From DATGKD01 sp035294855 (GTDB lineage Bacteria > Actinomycetota > Acidimicrobiia > Acidimicrobiales > UBA8190): a DNA stretch of 5,897 bases. Under the pieces are notes generated by a model. The model was not told the DNA's origin. It saw only the letters and a program-made list of their open reading frames with translations, and did no database searches. The stretch covers positions 1 through 5,897 of the forward strand of contig DATGKD010000105.1 in assembly GCA_035294855.1 (NCBI GenBank), read 5' to 3'. Position numbers and translations under genes: made by a program. Below are positions 1 through 5,897 of this stretch, in pieces. Position 1 is the first letter of the stretch. Each line of letters begins with the position of its first letter.

Positions 1-1628
1 TGGCCTTCGCCACCCTGCACCCCAAGCGCTACGCCGAGATCGAACAGATGGTGGCCACCCGCGCCCCCGAACGCGACGACTACCTGGCCCGGGTGCTGGT
101 GGCCGTGCGCCAACGGCTGGCCGCCTCCGGTGTGGGCGCCGATGTCACCGGGCGACCGAAGCACCTGTGGAGCATCTACGAGAAGATGGTGGTGCGCGGC
201 AAGGAATTCGCCGAGATCCACGACCTCGTGGGCATCCGGGTGATCGTCGACTCGGAGAAGGACTGCTGGGCCGCGCTGGGGTCGATCCACGCCATCTGGA
301 GCCCCGTCCAGGGCCGCTTCAAGGACTACATCAACAGCCCGAAGTTCAACCTCTACCAGTCCCTGCACACGACGGTCATCGGCCTCGAGGGCAAGCCCAT
401 CGAGGTGCAGATCCGCACGAGCGAGATGCACCGGCGCGCGGAGTACGGCATCGCCGCGCACTGGGGGTACAAGGAGCAGCCGCGCGACGGCGGCGCCACC
501 ACGGCCGAGATGGCATGGCTGCAGCGGATCGTGGACTGGCAGCAGGAGACCATCGACCCGCTCGAGTTCCTGGAGACCCTGAAGCTCGACCTCGAGCAGG
601 ACGAGGTCTACGTCTTCACCCCGAAGGGGAAGGTGATCGCGCTGGCGGCGGGGTCGACGCCCATCGACTTCGCCTATTCCATCCACACCGAGGTCGGCCA
701 CCGCTGCATCGGCGCCAAGGTGAACGGCCGGCTCGTCCCGCTGGACACCAAGCTGCAGTCGGCCGACACGGTGGAGATCATCACCTCCAAGGTGCCGTCG
801 GCCGGCCCGTCGCGCGACTGGCTGCAGATCGTCGCCTCTCCCCGGGCGCGCAACAAGATCCGCCAGTGGTTCAGCCGCGAGCGGCGCGAGGACGCCATCG
901 AGACCGGCCGCGAGGAGCTGATCAAGGCGCTGCGGCGCGAGGGCCTGCCCGTGCAGAAGCTGGCCGCCTCCAACGCGTTGGAGCGCCTCGCGGCGGCCAT
1001 GAATTACGCAGACCTCGAGGCGCTGCACGCCGCCATCGGCGACAACCACGTGTCGGCGCGTCCCATCGCCCAGCGCCTGGCGCGCGACCTGCGCGGCGGG
1101 GGCGGGGAGGAGCAGCTGCCGACGGCCGTCGGCCAAGGGCTGCGCACCCGCAGCCGCCCCGGCTCGCCCGCGGGGGTCTACGTCGAGGGCCTCGACGACG
1201 TCATGGTGCGGCTGTCGCGGTGCTGCACGCCCGTCCCCGGTGACCAGATCGTGGGGTTCGTGACGCGCGGCCGCGGTGTGAGCGTGCACCGGTCGGATTG
1301 CGCCAACGCCACCGCGCTGGCCGCGGGCGAGCACGAGCGGCTGATCGAGGTGGAGTGGGACCGCGAGGGGTCGACGGTGTTCGTGGCGTCGGTGGAGGTG
1401 CTGGCCTTCGACCGGTCGCGCCTGTTGGCCGACGTGACCCGGGTGGTGTCCGAGCACCACCTCAACATCGTGTCGTCCACGTCGCAGACCGCCCCCGACC
1501 GGGTGAGCCGCATGCGCTTCGATGTGGAGCTGGCCGACCCCGGCCATCTGGAGTCGTTGCTCAGCTCGTTGAAGCACCTCGACGGCGTCTTCGACGCCTT
1601 CCGGACCCTGCCTGGCCGGAAGGGCTGA
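1..1628 (+). CDS. rel: Long RelA/SpoT homologue, bifunctional-type (p)ppGpp synthetase/hydrolase, 5' partial
   Basis: Ribosome-associated stringent-response enzyme that transfers pyrophosphate from ATP to GDP/GTP to make (p)ppGpp. The frame is open from nt 3 to the TGA at 1626-1628 (541 visible codons). The first codons (AFATLHPKRYAEIEQ) already match the segment between hydrolase and synthetase domains, so the ATG at 48 is internal and the true start, with the HD hydrolase domain (about 200 residues), lies left of the window. Domains by visible residue: synthetase about 50-158, with GRPKHL (nt 150-167), RFKD (315-326), YQSLHT (354-371), EVQIRT (402-419) and HWGYKE (459-476); TGS about 200-262 (starts DEVYVFTPKGK); helical domain with SRDWLQIVASPRARNKIRQW; zinc-finger-like domain about 391-434 with CC at 1221-1226, His at 1287 and Cys at 1299; ACT about 447-540. 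RFKD is the RxKD form seen in bifunctional Rel/SpoT rather than the ExDD of synthetase-only RelA, so hydrolysis is predicted but cannot be seen here. All visible domains look intact. First gene of the visible cluster, 7 nt before hisS. Confidence 0.97.
   Translation, partial: AFATLHPKRYAEIEQMVATRAPERDDYLARVLVAVRQRLAASGVGADVTGRPKHLWSIYEKMVVRGKEFAEIHDLVGIRVIVDSEKDCWAALGSIHAIWSPVQGRFKDYINSPKFNLYQSLHTTVIGLEGKPIEVQIRTSEMHRRAEYGIAAHWGYKEQPRDGGATTAEMAWLQRIVDWQQETIDPLEFLETLKLDLEQDEVYVFTPKGKVIALAAGSTPIDFAYSIHTEVGHRCIGAKVNGRLVPLDTKLQSADTVEIITSKVPSAGPSRDWLQIVASPRARNKIRQWFSRERREDAIETGREELIKALRREGLPVQKLAASNALERLAAAMNYADLEALHAAIGDNHVSARPIAQRLARDLRGGGGEEQLPTAVGQGLRTRSRPGSPAGVYVEGLDDVMVRLSRCCTPVPGDQIVGFVTRGRGVSVHRSDCANATALAAGEHERLIEVEWDREGSTVFVASVEVLAFDRSRLLADVTRVVSEHHLNIVSSTSQTAPDRVSRMRFDVELADPGHLESLLSSLKHLDGVFDAFRTLPGRKG
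1618..1624 (+). promoter_or_regulatory. Ribosome binding site of hisS
   Basis: GGAAGGG lies within the last codons of rel, 11 nt before the GTG at 1636. It supports 1636 over the next in-frame GTG at 1645, which would be 20 nt away. Because the site lies within rel coding sequence and the rel stop (1626-1628) falls between it and the start, hisS translation is probably coupled to rel (inference). Confidence 0.55.
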
Positions 1629-1635
1629 CGCCCCG

Positions 1636-2928
1636 GTGACCGCGGTGGGCGAAGAGACGACGGCGCTGCGCGCCCCGGTGGGGACGAAGGACGTGCTCGC
1701 CCCGGAGTCGGCGCGCTGGGAGGCCCTCGTGGCCGAGTTCGCCCGGCGGGCCGAGCTGGCCGGCTTCGGGCTGGCGCTCACGCCGGTGTTCGAGGACGCG
1801 CGCCTGTTCCACCGTGGCATCGGCGACGAGAGCGAGGTCGTGGGCAAGGAGATGTACGAGTTCACCGACCGGGGCGGTCGGGCGATGGCGCTGCGCCCCG
1901 AGGGCACCGCCCCCCTCGTGCGCGCCTTCGTCCAGCACCACCCGCCGGTGCCGTGGAAGGCGTGGTACGTCACACCCGCGTTCCGCTACGAGCGTCCCCA
2001 GGCGGGCCGGTACCGCCAGCACCACCAGCTCGGCGTGGAGGTGCTCGGCACCGACGACCCCGACATGGACGTGGAGGTCATCGCGCTGGCGTCGGATCTC
2101 TACGCCGGTCTGGGGCTGCGCCGCGTCGAGCTGTCGATCAACTCCATGGGGTGCGCGACGTGCCGGGGAGCGTATGTGGACGCGCTGCGGGCGTTCTTCC
2201 ACGAGCACCGCAACGAGCTCTGCGACGAGCACCGCGAACGCTTCGCCTCGAACCCGCTCCGGGTGCTCGACTGCAAGCGTCCCGCGTGCGTGGCCGTGAC
2301 CGAAGGCGCGCCGCGCATCGTCGACTTCCTGGACGAGCCGTGCCGCGCGCACCTGGCGCGGGTGCGCGCCGGGCTCGACGCACTCGGCATCGCCCACCGG
2401 CTCGAGCCTCGGCTCGTCAGGGGGCTCGACTACTACACGCGCACGACCTTCGAGTTCGCGGCACTGGCCCTCGACGCCGCCCAGAACGCCGTCGGGGGTG
2501 GCGGGCGCTACGACGGGCTCGCCGAGGACATCGGTGGGGACCCCACGCCGGGCATCGGCTTCGGCATCGGCATCGAGCGCCTGCTCCTGGCGTGCGACGC
2601 CGAGGGGTGCTTCGAGGTCCGCCCGATCGACCCGGCGGTGTTCGTGGTGGACGTGAGCGGGGGGGAGGCGGCGCGCGACCTGGTGCACGAGCTGCGCGTG
2701 GCGGGCATCGCGGCGGTGCGGGCCTACGACGACCGCTCCATGAAGGCGCAGCTCCGACTGGCGGACCGCTCGGGCGCGGCGTACGCGTTGATCGTGGGGC
2801 CCGAGGAGACCGCCGCCGGCGCGGTGACCGTCCGGGCGCTGCGGGGCGAAGGAGAGCAGCGGTCGGTGGCGCGCGCCGATGTGGTGGCCTACCTGCGGGA
2901 GGCTTCGGGAGCGGGGGTGGCGTCGTGA
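1636..2928 (+). CDS. hisS: Histidyl-tRNA synthetase (class II)
   Basis: Cytoplasmic class II aminoacyl-tRNA synthetase charging tRNA(His) with histidine; expected to be a homodimer. It has 430 residues, close to the usual 420-430. Seen in order: N-terminal APVGTKDVLAPES; motif 1 with its proline at nt 1783-1785; RPEGTA after the GGRAMAL strand; motif 2 FRYERPQAGRYRQHHQLGVE (1981-2040, Arg at 1984); an insertion region with several Cys/His (residues 173-236); the histidine-specific motif LVRGLDYYTR (2413-2442), whose Arg (residue 262) corresponds to the catalytic Arg259 of E. coli HisRS; motif 3 GIGFGIGIER ending at 2580; and a C-terminal anticodon-binding domain from about residue 335. Intact catalytic motifs and the C-terminal domain argue against the HisZ regulatory paralogue. 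The GTG at 1636 is chosen for its ribosome binding site and length; GTG 1645 is a weaker alternative. The end overlaps aspS by 4 nt, so the two synthetases are probably co-translated. Confidence 0.97.
   Translation: MTAVGEETTALRAPVGTKDVLAPESARWEALVAEFARRAELAGFGLALTPVFEDARLFHRGIGDESEVVGKEMYEFTDRGGRAMALRPEGTAPLVRAFVQHHPPVPWKAWYVTPAFRYERPQAGRYRQHHQLGVEVLGTDDPDMDVEVIALASDLYAGLGLRRVELSINSMGCATCRGAYVDALRAFFHEHRNELCDEHRERFASNPLRVLDCKRPACVAVTEGAPRIVDFLDEPCRAHLARVRAGLDALGIAHRLEPRLVRGLDYYTRTTFEFAALALDAAQNAVGGGGRYDGLAEDIGGDPTPGIGFGIGIERLLLACDAEGCFEVRPIDPAVFVVDVSGGEAARDLVHELRVAGIAAVRAYDDRSMKAQLRLADRSGAAYALIVGPEETAAGAVTVRALRGEGEQRSVARADVVAYLREASGAGVAS
2907..2928 (+). promoter_or_regulatory. aspS translation start region with GTGA stop/start overlap
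   Basis: The hisS TGA (2926-2928) is interlocked with the proposed aspS GTG (2925-2927). Purine-rich GGGAG (2907-2911) and GGGGGTGG (2913-2920) precede it at 13 and 4 nt. The alternative ATG at 2940 begins the family-typical MRTH..CGEL sequence but has no clear ribosome binding site, so GTG 2925 with re-initiation by the terminating ribosome is preferred. Both choices give a plausible protein (584 or 579 residues). Confidence 0.6.
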
Positions 2929-4679
2929 CGGCGACCGGCATGCGCACCCACATGTGCGGCGAGCTGCGTCCCGCCCACGCCGGGGAGCGGGTCCGCCTGT
3001 GCGCGTGGGTGGCCCGCCGGCGCGAGCACGGCGAGCACCTCGCCTTCGTGGACCTGCGCGACCACACGGGCGTGGTGCAGTGCGTCGTCGACGGCGGCGT
3101 CGAGGCGCGCAGCGAGTGGGTGGTGGCCGTCGAGGGGACGGTGCGCCTGCGTCCGGAGGGGACGGTCAACGCGGACCTGGCCACGGGCGAGGTCGAGGTG
3201 GCCGACTGTGTCGTGGAGGTCCTCGCCACCGCCGAGCCGCCGCCGCTGCCGGTGGACGACCGGGCCGAACCGGACGAGTCGGTCCGGCTGCGCTTCCGCT
3301 TCGTCGACCTGCGCCGGCCGCGCATGCAGGACAACCTTCGCCTCCGGGCGCGCGTGCTCGGCGCACTGCGGGCCGCCATGGTGCGCCGGGGTTTCGCCGA
3401 GGTCGAGACCCCGCTGTTGTGGACGCCGACCCCGGAGGGGGCGCGCGAGTTCGCCGTGCCCGCGCGCCAGCAACCCGGCCGTTTCTACGTGCTGCCCCAG
3501 AGCCCGCAGATCGCCAAGCAGCTGCTCATGGTGGGCGGCCTGGACCGCTACTTCCAGCTGGCGCGGTGCCTGCGCGACGAGGACCTGCGCGCCGACCGCC
3601 AGTTCGAGTTCACCCAGCTCGACCTGGAGGCGTCGTTCGTCACCGAGCACGACGTGCAGGAGGTCGTGAGCGAGGCCGTGCTCGACGCCACCGAGGCGGC
3701 GGTGGGGGCGCGCCCGGACTCGGTGGCGCGCATGACGTGGCACGAGGCGATGGACCGCTTCGGGGTGGACAAGCCCGACCTGCGCTTCGGGATGGAGCTC
3801 GTCGACCTGACCGGGTTGTTCGCGGCCACCGAGGCGCGCGCCCTGCAGGCCCCCTGCGTGAAGGCGCTCGCCGTGCCCGGCGGGGGCGAGCTCGGCCGGG
3901 CGCGCCTCGACGCGCTCGTCGACAGGGCGAAGGCGCTGGGGGCGGCGGGGCTGGCGTGGTTCCGGGTCAGCCGCGCGGATTCTGACGGCGGCGGTGGTGT
4001 CGTCGAGCTGCAGTCGCCGCTCGACAAGGTGTTGTCACCGGCCGAGCGCGCCGGGCTGGTGGAGTCGACGGGAGCGGGGGCGGGCGACCTCGTGCTGGTG
4101 GTGGCGAGCGAGTGGCGCACCGCCTGCGACGTGCTCGGCCAGCTGCGCCTCGACATCGGGCGCCCGCCGGTGGGCGAGGGGGAGCTCCGGTTCCTCTGGG
4201 TGACCGAGTTCCCGCTGTTCGACGGCACCGACGACGAAGGTCGTCCGCTCGCCGCGCACCACCCCTTCACGATGCCCAACCCGGACGACATCGCCCTTCT
4301 CGGTTCCGACCCCTGGCGCGTGCGGTCCCAGGCGTACGACCTCGTCTTGAACGGGTGGGAGCTCGGTTCGGGATCGATCCGTATCCACCGGGAGGACGTC
4401 CAGCGCAAGGTGTTCGACGCCCTCGGGATCGCGAAGGACGAGGCCGAGGCCCGCTTCGGGTTCCTGCTCGGCGCGTTCCGCTACGGCGCGCCGCCGCACG
4501 GCGGGTTCGCCGTGGGCGTGGACCGGTTCGTGGCCGTGCTGGCGGGGGAGGAGAACATCCGCGAGGTGATCGCCTTCCCGAAGACCCAGTCGGGGACCGA
4601 CCCGATGACGGGTGCGCCCAAGACGCTCCCCGACGCCACGTTGCGCGAGCTCGGCCTGCGGCTCGCGCCCGGCCGCTGA
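2925..4679 (+). CDS. aspS: Aspartyl-tRNA synthetase, bacterial type with GAD domain (probably non-discriminating)
   Basis: Cytoplasmic class II synthetase charging tRNA(Asp), and probably tRNA(Asn), with aspartate. It has 584 residues from GTG 2925, against 590 in E. coli. Seen in order: N-terminal OB-fold anticodon domain (VRLCAWVARRREHG); motif 1 GFAEVETP (3390-3413); TPEGAREF; QSPQ (3498-3509); motif 2 around RCLRDEDLRADRQ (Arg at 3573-3575); a GAD insertion domain about residues 290-410; HHPFT (4257-4271); GSGSIRIH; motif 3 GFAVGVDR (Arg at 4524-4526); and IREVIAFPKT. The GAD insertion and QSPQ place it in the bacterial rather than archaeal/eukaryal AspRS type. Oddities: Phe replaces the usual Pro in motif 2 (RQFEFTQ, nt 3603), the OB-fold loop after VVQ is about 8 residues shorter than in E. 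coli, and His (3027) and Gly (3159) occupy positions linked to tRNA(Asn) recognition. It overlaps hisS by 4 nt and ends 21 nt before rarA. Confidence 0.97.
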   Translation: MTATGMRTHMCGELRPAHAGERVRLCAWVARRREHGEHLAFVDLRDHTGVVQCVVDGGVEARSEWVVAVEGTVRLRPEGTVNADLATGEVEVADCVVEVLATAEPPPLPVDDRAEPDESVRLRFRFVDLRRPRMQDNLRLRARVLGALRAAMVRRGFAEVETPLLWTPTPEGAREFAVPARQQPGRFYVLPQSPQIAKQLLMVGGLDRYFQLARCLRDEDLRADRQFEFTQLDLEASFVTEHDVQEVVSEAVLDATEAAVGARPDSVARMTWHEAMDRFGVDKPDLRFGMELVDLTGLFAATEARALQAPCVKALAVPGGGELGRARLDALVDRAKALGAAGLAWFRVSRADSDGGGGVVELQSPLDKVLSPAERAGLVESTGAGAGDLVLVVASEWRTACDVLGQLRLDIGRPPVGEGELRFLWVTEFPLFDGTDDEGRPLAAHHPFTMPNPDDIALLGSDPWRVRSQAYDLVLNGWELGSGSIRIHREDVQRKVFDALGIAKDEAEARFGFLLGAFRYGAPPHGGFAVGVDRFVAVLAGEENIREVIAFPKTQSGTDPMTGAPKTLPDATLRELGLRLAPGR

Positions 4680-4710
4680 GGCGCCGGAGCGGGACGCCTC
4701 GTGCCGGCGC
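4678..4710 (+). promoter_or_regulatory. rarA ribosome binding site within two overlapping potential hairpins
   Basis: The aspS-rarA junction carries GGAG (4686-4689) and GGGA (4691-4694), 11 and 6 nt before the GTG at 4701. Two perfect inverted repeats overlap here: GAGGCG (4678-4683) with CGCCTC (4695-4700), an 11-nt loop holding the ribosome binding site; and GCGCCGG (4681-4687) with CCGGCGC (4704-4710), a 16-nt loop holding the start codon. They share 4681-4683 and cannot form together. No T-run follows either stem, so neither is an intrinsic terminator. A role in tuning rarA translation is speculative, since short GC stems arise easily by chance here. Confidence 0.4.
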
Positions 4711-5897
4711 GCTCGACCAGGCGGCCACCGCGGGCGGCGTCGGGTGCGTCGGGCGACCTGTTCGACCAGGCGGCCACCGATCGCCTGCACGAGCGGGCCC
4801 CGCTCGCGGCGCGCCTGCGGCCTCGCACGCTCGACGACATCGTCGGCCAGCGCCACCTCGTCGCGCCTGACGCGCCGCTGCGCGTCCTCATCGAGCAGGA
4901 CCGCCTGACCTCGGCGATCTTCTGGGGACCGGCGGGAACCGGCAAGACCACGCTCGCGCAGGTCGTGGCCAGCGCGACGGCCAAGGCCTTCGTTCCGCTG
5001 TCGGCCGTCAACGCGGGAGTCGCCGACGTGCGGCGCGTGATCGAGGAGGCCCGCCACCGCCTCGGCGAGCAGGGCCAGGGGACGATCCTGTTCATCGACG
5101 AGGTGCACCGCTTCAACAAGGCGCAGCAGGACGCGCTCCTGCCGGCGGTCGAGGACGGCCTCGTGGTGCTGATCGGCGCCACCACGGAGAACCCTTTCTT
5201 CTCCGTGAACTCGCCGCTTCTGAGCCGTGCCACCCTGTGGCGACTCGAGCCCCTGGCCGACGAGGACGTCGCCGAGCTCGTGCGCCGCGGCCTCGACACC
5301 GAGGGTGCCGCGGCCAGCCCCGACGCCGTCGACGCGCTCGTGTCGTTGGCCGACGGGGACGCACGGGTGGCGCTCGGCACGCTGGAGGTCGCCGTCATCC
5401 TGTCCGGGGGCCGCACCGTCGAGGGGGCGGACGTCGAGCGGGCGCGCGCCGGGCGGCTCCTGCACCAGGGCGCCGATGCCCACTACGACCAGACGAGCGC
5501 GCTCATCAAGTCGATCCGGGGCAGCGATCCCGACGCCGGGCTGTACTGGCTGGCCCGCATGCTGGACGCCGGAGAGGACGCCCGGTTCATCGCCCGGCGG
5601 CTCGTCATCCTGGCGAGCGAGGACGTGGGCCTCGCCGACCCGCTCGCCCTCGTCGTCGCCGACGCCGCGGCCCGGGCCGTGGAGTTCGTCGGGCTTCCCG
5701 AGGCCCAGCTCAACCTGGCCGAGGCCGTCGTCTACCTGGCGAGCGCGCCCAAGTCGAACCGGGTCACGACCGCGCTCGGCCGGGCGCAAGAGGACGTGCG
5801 GGCGGGCCCTCGTGGGGACGTGCCCGCCCACCTGCGCGACGCCAGCTACTACGGCGCCCGGGCGCTCGGCCACGGCGAGGGCTACGTCTACCCGCAC
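4701..5897 (+). CDS. rarA: Replication-associated recombination protein A (RarA/MgsA), AAA+ ATPase, 3' partial
   Basis: AAA+ ATPase of the RarA/MgsA/WRNIP1 family, which acts with SSB at stalled forks and gaps and resembles clamp-loader and RuvB ATPases. 399 codons are visible with no stop, ending exactly at the window edge; relatives are about 430-450 residues, so only a short C-terminal tail is missing. Seen: the family N-terminal segment DLFDQAA..RL..RAPLAARLRPRTLDDIVGQ; Walker A GPAGTGKT (4926-4949, residues 76-83); Walker B ILFIDEVH (5085-5108) followed by RFNKAQQDALLP; sensor 1 IGATTENP (5172-5195); arginine finger in LLSR (5226-5228); sensor 2 in GDAR (5364-5366); and the C-terminal oligomerisation domain from about residue 261 (HYDQTSALIKSIRGSDPDA, ARRLVILASEDVGLADP, YLASAPKSN). 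GTG 4701 has a ribosome binding site and is the only ATG/GTG/TTG in frame between the aspS stop and the conserved region. It adds about 18 Arg/Pro/Ala/Ser/Gly-rich residues before DLFDQAA that the family does not need and that contain copy 1 of an 18-bp repeat. It is 21 nt after aspS and probably in the same transcript. Confidence 0.95.
   Translation, partial: MPARSTRRPPRAASGASGDLFDQAATDRLHERAPLAARLRPRTLDDIVGQRHLVAPDAPLRVLIEQDRLTSAIFWGPAGTGKTTLAQVVASATAKAFVPLSAVNAGVADVRRVIEEARHRLGEQGQGTILFIDEVHRFNKAQQDALLPAVEDGLVVLIGATTENPFFSVNSPLLSRATLWRLEPLADEDVAELVRRGLDTEGAAASPDAVDALVSLADGDARVALGTLEVAVILSGGRTVEGADVERARAGRLLHQGADAHYDQTSALIKSIRGSDPDAGLYWLARMLDAGEDARFIARRLVILASEDVGLADPLALVVADAAARAVEFVGLPEAQLNLAEAVVYLASAPKSNRVTTALGRAQEDVRAGPRGDVPAHLRDASYYGARALGHGEGYVYPH
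4713..4779 (+). repeat. Exact 18-bp direct repeat at the 5' end of rarA
   Basis: TCGACCAGGCGGCCACCG occurs at 4713-4730 and again at 4762-4779, with a 31-bp spacer and a 49-bp offset. The flanking bases differ on both sides. Because 49 is not a multiple of three, the copies are read in different frames: copy 2 encodes part of the conserved FDQAATD, while copy 1 reads STRRPP in the rarA frame but would read LDQAAT in another. It looks like a remnant of a local duplication of the rarA start region; chance similarity in GC-rich DNA is less likely at 18 exact bases but not excluded. Confidence 0.85.

Noticed and set aside
315..326. Possible synthetase-only RelA
   Set aside because: The sequence is RFKD, the RxKD form of bifunctional Rel/SpoT, not ExDD. 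The HD domain itself is outside the window, so hydrolase integrity stays unknown.
48..1628. Rel starting at the ATG at 48
   Set aside because: The same frame is open to nt 3, and the residues before this ATG (LHPKRYAEIEQ) are conserved Rel sequence. The gene is cut by the window edge; it is not a short, HD-less alarmone synthetase.
1561..2688. A 375-residue minus-strand ORF opposite hisS
   Set aside because: It is the antisense of conserved hisS codons, with no family resemblance and no credible start signal.
1636..2928. HisZ, the catalytically inactive HisRS paralogue of histidine biosynthesis
   Set aside because: Motifs 1-3, the RGLDYYTR motif with its catalytic Arg, and the C-terminal anticodon-binding domain are all present.
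2889..3743. A 284-residue minus-strand ORF opposite aspS
   Set aside because: It is a composition artefact opposite a well-supported gene; no motif is visible.
1953..4679. A 908-residue ORF that would fuse about 324 extra residues to AspRS
   Set aside because: Nt 1953-2924 is the alternate frame of hisS, giving Arg/Gly/Ala/Pro-rich low-complexity protein. Long stop-free alternate frames are expected in DNA this GC-rich. AspRS homology begins at about 2940.
4678..4700. Rho-independent terminator between aspS and rarA
   Set aside because: A 6-bp stem is present but no T-run follows, and the rarA start codon directly abuts it. More likely chance or a translational element.
4035..5897. A 620-residue minus-strand ORF opposite aspS and rarA
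   Set aside because: It has no recognisable domain and an antisense-like composition, and it lies opposite two strongly conserved genes. It is a GC-driven shadow.

Overview
The window is GC-rich bacterial DNA (about 70% G+C or more by eye, with G/C strongly preferred at third codon positions). It holds four protein genes, all on the + strand and nearly end to end: the 3' three-quarters of a long RelA/SpoT homologue (rel), complete hisS (histidyl-tRNA synthetase), complete aspS (aspartyl-tRNA synthetase), and all but the last few dozen codons of rarA/mgsA (AAA+ replication-associated recombination ATPase). The base composition, GTG starts and protein character suggest a high-GC Gram-positive lineage. 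Actinobacteriota is my best guess, perhaps an Acidimicrobiia-like group, but this is inference. The order rel - hisS - aspS - rarA resembles the relA - dtd - hisS - aspS - rarA neighbourhood of Firmicutes such as Bacillus, in condensed form.

Layout: nt 1-1628 encode the end of the Rel hinge, the (p)ppGpp synthetase domain, TGS, helical, zinc-finger-like and ACT domains; the N-terminal HD hydrolase domain lies upstream of the window. hisS (1636-2928) starts 7 nt after the rel stop. aspS (2925-4679) overlaps hisS by 4 nt (GTGA). rarA (4701-5897, running off the right edge) follows after 21 nt. All three visible starts are GTG, each with a purine-rich ribosome binding site. There is no gene-free stretch longer than 21 nt, no intrinsic terminator, RNA gene, mobile element or CRISPR array, and no internal promoter I can support. 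The set looks like one transcription unit.

Functional theme: Rel makes (p)ppGpp when uncharged tRNA sits in the ribosomal A site; HisRS and AspRS control the charged pools of two tRNA families; RarA acts at stalled replication forks. This links amino-acid supply, the stringent response and replication stress.

I found no undescribed system. The points worth a second look are small: AspRS residues that predict a non-discriminating enzyme (Asp-tRNA(Asn) formation), a Pro-to-Phe change in AspRS motif 2, a Cys/His cluster in the HisRS insertion region, an exact 18-bp out-of-frame direct repeat at the rarA 5' end, and two mutually exclusive hairpins around the rarA ribosome binding site.
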